From Solirubrobacterales bacterium (GTDB lineage: Bacteria; Actinomycetota; Thermoleophilia; Solirubrobacterales; Solirubrobacteraceae): a DNA stretch of 36,377 bases. Location: positions 1 through 36,377 of the forward strand of contig DAHUYQ010000005.1 of the NCBI GenBank assembly GCA_027315115.1. Reading direction: 5' to 3'. Shown here piece by piece: positions 30,358 through 36,377 of this stretch (position 1 is its first letter; each line of letters opens with the position of its first letter). Under the pieces are notes generated by a model, which saw nothing but the letters and a program-made list of their open reading frames with translations, searched no databases and had not been told where the DNA came from. Position numbers and translations under genes: made by a program.

Positions 30358-31502
30358 CGCCGCACGGCCTCCTGCAGCCGGTCGTCCGGCGTGGTCAGCG
30401 AGATTCGGAACCAGCCCTCGCCGCTCGGCCCGTAGGCGCTGCCGGGCGAGATCACCACGGCGGCCTGCTCCAGCACGTGCTCGCAGTAGGCGGCCGAGCT
30501 CTCAAAGCCCTCCGGCACAGGCGCCCACACGTAGATCGTGCCCTTCGGCGGCTTGACGTGCACGCCGGCCTCCCGCAGCGCCTCGCAGACGAGGTCGCGC
30601 CTGATCCGGTAGAGCTCGTTCATCGAGGCGACCTCGGCGTCGGCGTCCGGCGAGAGCGCCGCGACCCCCGCGAGCTGCACCGCCTCGAAGAGGCCGGAGT
30701 CGATGTTGGTCTTCAGCTTCCAGAAGCTCTCGATCGCGTCCGCGTTGCCGAGCACCGCGGCGCAGCGCCAGCCGGTCATGTTGTAGCCCTTGGACAGCGA
30801 GAAGACCTCGATCCCGACCTCCTTGGCGCCGGGAGTGGCCAGGAACGACGGCGCGTGATAGCCGTCGTAGACGATCTCCGAGTAGGAGTTGTCGTGCACG
30901 ACCAGGATGTCGTTGGCCTTCGCGAACTCGACCACGCGCTCGAAGAAGCCGGGCGGCACGATCGCCCCAGTCGGGTTATTGGGGTAATTTATATAGAGAA
31001 GCTTTGCGCGCGCGCGATCCTGCGCGGAGATGGAACTCAGGTCGGGGGTGAAGCCAAGCTCCGGCACGAGCGGCATCACGACCGGATCGGCGCCCGCGAG
31101 CAGCGGCCCGGCGGTGTAGACCGGGTAGCCGGGGTCGGACGCGAGCGCGGCGTCGCCCGGATCCAGGAAGGCCAGGTTGAGGTTGAAGATCGCCTCCTTG
31201 GCGCCGATCGCCGGCATCACCTCCCGCTCCGGGTCGATCCGCACGTCGAAGCGACGCTCGTAATAGTCGCTGAGCGCCTGCCTGAAGTCCGCGCGACCGC
31301 GGTTGGTCGGGTACTGGTGGGTCTGCGGCTCGGTCACCGCCTCCTGCATCGCCTCCACGACCAGCGCGGGCGTCGGCCGGTCCGGGTCGCCGATGCCGAG
31401 GCTGATCACGTCCACGCCTTCGGCCTTCTTGCGCGCGATCTTGCGCTCCAGCTCCGCGAACAGGTACGGCGGGATCAGGCTCAGACGCTTACTCGGTCTC
31501 AT
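30342..31502 (-). CDS. dapL: LL-diaminopimelate aminotransferase-like class I/II PLP aminotransferase
   Basis: A 386-residue fold-type I PLP enzyme. The N terminus (SLIPPYLFAELERKIARKKA, then VISLGIGDPDRPTP) is typical of DapL and relatives. The PLP features are INYPNNPTGA, the Asp/Tyr strand VVHDNSYSEIVYDG, and the Schiff-base lysine in SLSKGYNMTGWR. DapL converts tetrahydrodipicolinate to LL-diaminopimelate in one step. The gene overlaps the dapF 3' end by 14 bp, and an AAGGAG site precedes the ATG at 31502, so it belongs to the miaA-dapF-dapL operon. The context supports DapL over a general aspartate-type aminotransferase. Confidence 0.85.
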   Translation of the reverse strand: MRPSKRLSLIPPYLFAELERKIARKKAEGVDVISLGIGDPDRPTPALVVEAMQEAVTEPQTHQYPTNRGRADFRQALSDYYERRFDVRIDPEREVMPAIGAKEAIFNLNLAFLDPGDAALASDPGYPVYTAGPLLAGADPVVMPLVPELGFTPDLSSISAQDRARAKLLYINYPNNPTGAIVPPGFFERVVEFAKANDILVVHDNSYSEIVYDGYHAPSFLATPGAKEVGIEVFSLSKGYNMTGWRCAAVLGNADAIESFWKLKTNIDSGLFEAVQLAGVAALSPDADAEVASMNELYRIRRDLVCEALREAGVHVKPPKGTIYVWAPVPEGFESSAAYCEHVLEQAAVVISPGSAYGPSGEGWFRISLTTPDDRLQEAVRRLAAL

Positions 31503-32373
31503 GCAGCTCCTTGATGAATCGGTCGCTCAGCCGGCCCTCGAACACGGGCCTTGCCCAGCCTGTCAGATGAACGTGCAGATCCTCCCCCACCTCCACCAGC
31601 AGCTCGCCGCCGTCGAGCACGACCTGCACCGCGGCCGGCTCAGGCGCGCCGCCGCGCCCGCCCAGCGCGTAGGCGATCGCCGCGCCCGTGGCCCCGGTGC
31701 CCGAGGACAGGGTCTCCCCGACGCCGCGCTCGAAGATCCGCGCCCTGATCCGCGCGGCCTCTCCGTCCCGCGCCGGTGCGATCTCCGCGAACCAGGAGAC
31801 GTTCGTGCGATTGGGAAAGCGCGGGTCCGCTTCGATGCCGGGGCCGATCGCCGGCAGATCCAGAGCCTCCAGGGCAGCCAGGTCCTCGACGGCCATCGCG
31901 CACTGCGGGTTGCCGATGCTCACGTGCTGGAAGCTCCAGGTGCGGCCGCCGGCCTCGATCTCGCCGCCGCCGTCTGCCGGGCCGCCCGGATAGTCCTTGG
32001 ATCTGAGGCCGGCGAGCCCCATATCGACCCGGCAGGTGTCCGGGCCGGTGATGTGAGGTGTGATGATCCCCGCATCGGTCTGTATCGAGAAGTCGTCCTC
32101 CTCGGTCCAGCCCCGATGGCGCAGGTAGAGGATCGCCTCCCGCGCGCCGTTGCCCGAGAGCTCGGCGCGCGAGCCGTCGGGGTTGTAGATCTCAAGCGTC
32201 GCGACGAGGTCCTCGCGGTCGGGCTTTGAGAGCACGAGCAGCCCGTCGGAGAAGACGCCGAAGTGCCCCTGGCAGATCTTGGCGATCCTGCCGGCGCTCA
32301 GCGTGAAGGGAATCTCGTCGCGCTCGACCACGATGTAGTCGTTGCCGAGCGCCTGCCACTTCTCGAACCTCAT
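31489..32373 (-). CDS. dapF: Diaminopimelate epimerase DapF-like protein with both catalytic Cys replaced by Ser
   Basis: A 294-residue protein with full DapF architecture: LGNDYIVVE at the N terminus, NPDGSRAELSGNGAR at the first active-site loop, GNPQC, PNRTNV, the ERGVGET motif and SSGTGA at the second loop. DapF interconverts LL- and meso-diaminopimelate with two cysteines as acid and base (Cys73 in CGNG and Cys217 in ACGSGA of E. coli). Here both positions are Ser (Ser73 and about Ser224), while substrate-binding residues are kept. It may be inactive, use other chemistry, or represent a lineage-specific form. The ATG overlaps the miaA stop (ATGA), and its 3' end overlaps dapL. Confidence 0.88.
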   Translation of the reverse strand: MRFEKWQALGNDYIVVERDEIPFTLSAGRIAKICQGHFGVFSDGLLVLSKPDREDLVATLEIYNPDGSRAELSGNGAREAILYLRHRGWTEEDDFSIQTDAGIITPHITGPDTCRVDMGLAGLRSKDYPGGPADGGGEIEAGGRTWSFQHVSIGNPQCAMAVEDLAALEALDLPAIGPGIEADPRFPNRTNVSWFAEIAPARDGEAARIRARIFERGVGETLSSGTGATGAAIAYALGGRGGAPEPAAVQVVLDGGELLVEVGEDLHVHLTGWARPVFEGRLSDRFIKELHETE

Positions 32374-33311
32374 GCGGGCGGGAGTTTAGGTCGCTCTGCG
32401 CGGCGCGCGCTCTGCGGCTCCAGCAGGCCGGCGACCTCGGCGGCCACCTCGCTCGGATGTCGATGTCCGACGTCGATCAGCTGGGCGCCCGCGAGCTTTC
32501 GCATCCAGGTGAGCTGGCGCTTGGCGTAGTTGCGCGTGTGCTGCTTCATCGCCTCCACGTCGCCTTCGAGCAGCTCCTGGAAGCCGAGCGCCTTGCGCGC
32601 CGTGCCGCCGGCGCCCGCCGCCTGCGCGGCCAGCACCTCCTCGCGCGCGCCCGCGGCGAGCATCGCATCGACGCGCGCCTCGATTCGCTCGTAGAGCAGC
32701 TCGCGTGGCATCGTCAGGCCGACCAGCACCGTCGGCCGGCGCATCTCCGTGCTCCAAAGCTGCGAGGCGCTCGCGCGGGGCTGAAGCCGGCCGGAGTCCA
32801 GCAGCTCCAGGGCGCGCACGAGCCGCTGGCCGTCGCGCGGGTCGATGTCCGCGGCGGCCCACGAGGCCATCATCGAAAGCTCGGCGTGCAGCGCCTCGGG
32901 ACCCTGCGCTCGAAGCTGCTCAACGCGCCGCTCCCGCGCGCCCGGCTCCGGCGGCGGCCGCAGATCCAGCTCGCTGAGCGCCGCGCGCAGGTACAGGCCC
33001 GTTCCCCCGATCACGATCGGACGCCTGCCCTCGCTCAGCAGCCCGTCGATCTCGGCATGCGCGAGCTGCGCGAAGCGGCCCGCGCTGAAGCTCTCGCTCA
33101 CCGACAGGAAGCCGATCAGCCGGTGCTCCAGCGCCTGCTGCTGGGCGGCGCTCGCGACGCCGGTCAGCACCTCCAGTCCGCGGTAGACCTGCAGCGCGTC
33201 GGCCGAGACGGCGACCGGGTCCTCTCCCTCGGCGCGCAGCAGATGGGCGAGCGCTACCGCCACATCGGTCTTGCCGATGCCGGTGGGGCCGAATATCGCG
33301 ATCACTTGCAT
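32370..33311 (-). CDS. miaA: tRNA dimethylallyltransferase MiaA
   Basis: A 313-residue protein. The P-loop GPTGIGKTD lies at residues 8-16, and family motifs include SADALQVYRGLEVLTG, HRLIGF, IGGTGLYLRA, and the C-terminal ALGFQELLEGD with HTRNYAKRQLTWMRK. MiaA adds a dimethylallyl group to A37 of tRNAs reading UNN codons. The start is the ATG at 33311, and earlier in-frame sequence is not conserved. It is the first gene of the miaA-dapF-dapL operon. MiaB, the next enzyme of the same modification, lies 0.8 kb away on the same strand, beyond an SDR gene on the other strand. Confidence 0.95.
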   Translation of the reverse strand: MQVIAIFGPTGIGKTDVAVALAHLLRAEGEDPVAVSADALQVYRGLEVLTGVASAAQQQALEHRLIGFLSVSESFSAGRFAQLAHAEIDGLLSEGRRPIVIGGTGLYLRAALSELDLRPPPEPGARERRVEQLRAQGPEALHAELSMMASWAAADIDPRDGQRLVRALELLDSGRLQPRASASQLWSTEMRRPTVLVGLTMPRELLYERIEARVDAMLAAGAREEVLAAQAAGAGGTARKALGFQELLEGDVEAMKQHTRNYAKRQLTWMRKLAGAQLIDVGHRHPSEVAAEVAGLLEPQSARRAERPKLPPA

Positions 33312-33328
33312 TGCCGTAGGCTTACAAA

Positions 33329-34123
33329 ATGCAGATCTCAGGGTCCAGTGTGCTGCTGACCGGCGCAACCGGCGGGCTTGGTCAAGCGATAGCACGCACT
33401 CTCGCCGGCAAGGGCGCGAAGCTCACGCTCACGGGTCGCCGCACCGACGTGCTGGAGCCGCTGGCGGCCGAGCTCTCCGGCGCGCGCACGATCGCGGTCG
33501 ATCTGGCCGACCCGCGGGAGGTCGACCGTCTGCTCGCCGAGGCCGGCGAGGTGGACATCCTGATCGCCAACGCCGCGCTGCCCGGAAGCGGCCTGCTGGA
33601 GTCCTTCTCCGTGGAGCAGATCGACAAGGCGCTGGACGTCAACCTGCGCGCGCCGATCGTGATGGCGCATGCCATGGCCCCGCGGATGGCCGCACGCAAA
33701 CACGGCCATCTGCTGTTCATGTCCTCTCTATCCGGCAAGGCCGCCACCGCCGGCAGCTCGATCTACAACGCGACGAAGTTCGGGATGCGCGGCTTCGCGG
33801 GCGCGCTGCGCGCGGAGCTGCGCCCCCACGGCGTCGGCGTCTCGACCGTCTTCCCTGGCTTCATCCGCGAAGCCGGCATGTTCGCCGAGTCCGGCGCCAA
33901 GCTGCCGCCCGGAGTCGGCACGCGCAGCCCACAGGACGTCGCGGACGCGGTGCTCAGCGCGATCGAGCGCAACCGCGGCGAGGTGGACGTGGCGCCGCTG
34001 ACCCTGCGCCTCGGCTCGACGTTCTCGGGCGTGGCGCCCGAGATCGCCGCCACCTTCACGCGCAAGATGGGCGGCGAGAAGATCACCGCCTCGCTGGCCG
34101 CGGGGCAGCAAGAGAAGCGTTAG
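33329..34123 (+). CDS. Short-chain dehydrogenase/reductase
   Basis: A 264-residue SDR of the classical type. The nucleotide-binding TGATGGLG lies at 11-18, GRR follows strand two (NADP preference is plausible), NAA lies at 81-83, and the catalytic residues are Ser132/133, Tyr146 and Lys150 (YNATK). A TAGGCT -10 box 6 nt before the ATG suggests a leaderless transcript. It is divergent from miaA and convergent with miaB. The substrate cannot be told from the sequence. Confidence 0.9.
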   Translation: MQISGSSVLLTGATGGLGQAIARTLAGKGAKLTLTGRRTDVLEPLAAELSGARTIAVDLADPREVDRLLAEAGEVDILIANAALPGSGLLESFSVEQIDKALDVNLRAPIVMAHAMAPRMAARKHGHLLFMSSLSGKAATAGSSIYNATKFGMRGFAGALRAELRPHGVGVSTVFPGFIREAGMFAESGAKLPPGVGTRSPQDVADAVLSAIERNRGEVDVAPLTLRLGSTFSGVAPEIAATFTRKMGGEKITASLAAGQQEKR

Positions 34124-34148
34124 GCGGGCGCCCTCGTCCGCCAGGCGC

Positions 34149-35498
34149 TCATCCCCCCGCCCGCGCCAGCAGCGTTTCCTCGCCGGCGAGCGTTTGGCTG
34201 GTGGCGGAGGCGATCTCCACGAGCGCCATCTCGCCGGGGGCGGCCAGGCCCGCGAAGTTGACGACCTTGTTGTGGCGCGTGCGGCCGCGCAGCTTCTCCG
34301 GGTCGGTCCGCGAGGGGCCTTCGACCAGGACCTCGACGGTGCGTCCGACGAAGCGGGCGGCCCGCTCCTGCGCGTGGCGCTGGATCACCTGCACCAGCGC
34401 TTCCAGCCGTCTGACCTTCTCCGGGTGCGGGACCGCCTCGGCGGTCATCTCGGCCGCCTCGGTGCCGCGGCGGGGCGAGAAGATGAACGTGAAGGCGCTG
34501 TCGTAGCCGACCTGCTCGGCGACCTCCAGAGTCTCCTGGAAGTCGGCCTCGGTCTCGCCGGGGAAGCCGACGATGATGTCGGTGGAGAGCGCGACGTCGG
34601 GCACGTGCTCGCGGATCAGCGCGACGCGATCGAGATAGCGCTCGCGGTCGTATGTGCGTCGCATCGCCTTCAGGATCCGGCTGGAGCCAGATTGGAGCGG
34701 CAGGTGGATGTGCTCGCAGAGGCTCGGAAGCTCGGCGTGCGCCCGGATCACGTCCTCGCGCATGTCCTTCGGGTGCGGGCTGGTGTAGCGGATGCGCTCG
34801 ATCCCCTCCACCTCGTCGACGGCGCGCAGCAGCTCGGCGAAGCTGCGCGGGCCGCCCTCGGCGCGCAGGTCGCGCCCGTATGAGTTGACGTTCTGCCCGA
34901 GCAGCGTGATCTCCTTGACACCGTCCGCGGCCATCGAGCGCGCCTCGGCGACGAGATCGGCGAAGGGCCTTGATACCTCGCGCCCGCGGGTGCTCGGCAC
35001 GATGCAGTAGGAGCAGCGGCAGTTGCAGCCGACGCTGATCTGCAGCCAGCCCTGGAACGGCCGCTCGCGGTGCGCCGGCAGGCTGCCCGTGAAGCCCTCG
35101 AACTCGAAGTAGCCCTGGGCGCTGAGCGAGTCGCTGGTGAGGAACTCGGCGAGCTTGTGCACCTGCCCCGGCCCGAAGGCGACGTCCACGAACGGGAAGC
35201 GCTCGAAGACCTCGTCCTTGACCGACTGCGCCCAGCAGCCGCCGACGCCGATCACCCGCTCCGGGTCTTCGCGCTTGAGGCGCTTGGCCTGCCCCAGATG
35301 AGCGACGAAGCGGCTGTCGGCCGTCTCCCTGATCGAACAGGTGTTGAAGAGGATCAGATCCGCCTGCTCGCGCTCGGGCGCCTCGCTGTAGCCAAGCGAA
35401 TGCAGCATCCCCTTCATCCGCTCCGAGTCGTGCTCGTTCATCTGGCAGCCGAACGTGGTCAGGTGGAAGGACTTCTGTATATCAGGACTGCTGGGCAT
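34149..35498 (-). CDS. miaB: tRNA-2-methylthio-N6-dimethylallyladenosine synthase MiaB
   Basis: A 449-residue radical-SAM methylthiotransferase. The N-terminal UPF0004 domain has the auxiliary cluster cysteines C18 (FGCQMN), C54 (NTCSIRE) and C88 (GGCWAQ). The radical-SAM cluster is C158, C162 and C165 in VGCNCRCSYC. A C-terminal TRAM domain covers about the last 65 residues (GRTVEVLVEG to VEIAS). It adds the methylthio group to i6A37 made by MiaA. I chose the ATG at 35498, because the protein then starts like other MiaB proteins; the frame is open to 35600 without a good start signal. Confidence 0.95.
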   Translation of the reverse strand: MPSSPDIQKSFHLTTFGCQMNEHDSERMKGMLHSLGYSEAPEREQADLILFNTCSIRETADSRFVAHLGQAKRLKREDPERVIGVGGCWAQSVKDEVFERFPFVDVAFGPGQVHKLAEFLTSDSLSAQGYFEFEGFTGSLPAHRERPFQGWLQISVGCNCRCSYCIVPSTRGREVSRPFADLVAEARSMAADGVKEITLLGQNVNSYGRDLRAEGGPRSFAELLRAVDEVEGIERIRYTSPHPKDMREDVIRAHAELPSLCEHIHLPLQSGSSRILKAMRRTYDRERYLDRVALIREHVPDVALSTDIIVGFPGETEADFQETLEVAEQVGYDSAFTFIFSPRRGTEAAEMTAEAVPHPEKVRRLEALVQVIQRHAQERAARFVGRTVEVLVEGPSRTDPEKLRGRTRHNKVVNFAGLAAPGEMALVEIASATSQTLAGEETLLARAGG

Positions 35499-35625
35499 CA
35501 CCCCAATGATGCCAGGTGCTGTAGAAATCGTCCGCGTGTCGCGGACCGCTGGGCGCGAAGGGGCGCGCTTCGTCTCGCCGAGCGAGTAGCACGAACGCAT
35601 CGAGGCGGCTTAGAGAGATGGTCTT

Positions 35626-36202
35626 CAGCTTGTGACCGTTCACGAGGAGTTGGACCTCTCCGGCGGCAAGCCTCTCGCGGAGCGTCCCGGACTCAGCGCT
35701 GCCGTAGAGGCGATCGACGCAGGCAGGGCCGAAGCGGTGGCGGGGCCGCCTACTTCGATCGCTTGTTTCGCTCTGTTGGCACGCAGAGCGAGGTTGTGCA
35801 GCGCGTCGAGAGGGCCGGCGACCAAGTGCTCGCTGTCAATATCAGAAGGGTCACTGGCGAGAGCGCAAGCCAGTGACTTTCCGGCACGATGATGGGCGCG
35901 GTCAGCGAGTACTTCCGTCGATCTGTGCGAGAGCGCGCCGCGCGAGGACAAGCTCAGGCTGTCGCGCGGGGAGCTACGCCTTGGGCGCGGGTGCCGCTGG
36001 GCTATACGCGCCACAACGGTGTCCTCTCTCTCCGGACACCGAGACCGTACCGCTCGTGCGGCGCGTCTTCGAGATGCGGTTGGAAGGCCAGTCCACGTCA
36101 CGAATACGCGCGATGCTGAAGTCGCATGGCGCGGAGCGATCACGCCGTGGCGAGCGTGACAAAGCGCAGGCGATGCTCGATCAGCTAGTAGTGCTCTGTT
36201 AG
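35626..36202 (+). pseudogene. Decayed large serine recombinase
   Basis: Homology to large serine recombinases is spread over three pieces. The first reads HEELDLSGGKPLAERPGLS and AAVEAIDAGRAEAV. The second, after a frameshift near 35748, reads YFDRLFRSVGTQSEVVQRVE and VTGESASQ, then a TGA where family members have Trp, then LSGTMMGAVSEYFRRS. The third, after another frameshift near 36030, reads VPLVRRVFEMRLEGQSTSRI. The N-terminal part with the nucleophilic serine is missing and homology fades by about 36180. The gene is dead and marks an old prophage, integrative element or resolvase. Confidence 0.82.
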
Positions 36203-36273
36203 CTTTTTTGTAGGATTCGTGGCTGGTCCGGCGAACCCTTCTTGCGTCTGGTGATCGGCGTGAGGAGGTCGTG

Positions 36274-36377
36274 ATGGCGGTGTTGGAGGCGATGGTGGAT
36301 GGTCCGGTGGCGGTGCGCGAGCGGTTGGAGGCGTTCGCTGATGAGGTGCTCATGGCGGCGGTGAACCGGCCGGTGCA
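36274..36377 (+). CDS. N-terminal end of a probable transposase (cut by window end)
   Basis: A 34-codon open frame begins at the ATG at 36274 with a strong GAGGAGG site 5 nt upstream and runs off the window. RERLEAFADEVL resembles the start of IS701-type transposases, but the stretch is too short to be sure. The preceding 36185-36273 is richer in T and could be an insertion sequence end, since recombinase homology stops there. Confidence 0.4.
   Translation, partial: MAVLEAMVDGPVAVRERLEAFADEVLMAAVNRPV

Noticed and set aside
29775..31514. Long plus-strand open frame spanning the dapL region
   Set aside because: Antisense shadow of dapL and paralog D; low-complexity Arg/Val composition and no recognised motif.

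Overview
The window is a GC-rich chromosomal segment from an actinobacterium. Gene content and style fit the class Thermoleophilia (Solirubrobacter/Conexibacter/Patulibacter-like), but this placement is inferred from gene content and is not proven. Supporting signs are strong G/C at third codon positions, many GTG and TTG starts, frequent ATGA/GTGA/TTGA stop-start overlaps, actinobacterial -10 boxes that sit 6-10 nt before the start codon (leaderless or near-leaderless mRNAs), MurT-GatD cell-wall amidation genes, and an ECF41 sigma factor with its AhpD-like partner.

Left end (1-3.1 kb): the 3' part of a 2-oxoacid dehydrogenase E2 acyltransferase, translationally coupled to a stand-alone acyl carrier protein, then small membrane or secreted proteins and a PPOX-type flavin protein. 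From 3.1 to 15.3 kb lies an accessory region. It holds a RES-type toxin-antitoxin pair, an XRE/nucleotidyltransferase pair, the AhpD-ECF41 unit, a second RES pair on the minus strand, a KAP P-loop NTPase, an intact IS630-family element inserted beside or into a decayed IS1-like transposase, an XRE-ImmA/IrrE metalloprotease with an upstream partner, and a Panacea-domain antitoxin with an unknown partner. A 29-bp repeat occurs three times between 1.0 and 4.8 kb.

Middle (15.6-23.8 kb): mostly core genes. These are small membrane proteins, a cyclophilin lipoprotein, a coupled operon of lipid kinase, murT and gatD (lipid II amidation), a MazG-like hydrolase, a VapBC pair with an inverted repeat at its promoter, and hflX with an unusual insertion in its GTPase domain.

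23.9-30.3 kb: the most striking block. Four tandem minus-strand paralogs encode secreted proteins made of a signal peptide, a beta/polyglycine domain reminiscent of the ALK/LTK extracellular glycine-rich module, a collagen-like Gly-X-Y tract, and a conserved C-terminal beta-type domain. Three of the four are translationally coupled by ATGA overlaps. The fourth carries an extra Ig-like (choice-of-anchor D/ASPM-SPD-2-Hydin type) domain.

Right end (30.3-36.4 kb): a coupled miaA-dapF-dapL operon (tRNA modification and diaminopimelate synthesis), an SDR oxidoreductase, miaB, a decayed large serine recombinase, and the start of a probable transposase. The DapF has serine at both catalytic cysteine positions while the rest of the active site is conserved. 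No tRNA, rRNA or CRISPR array was seen.
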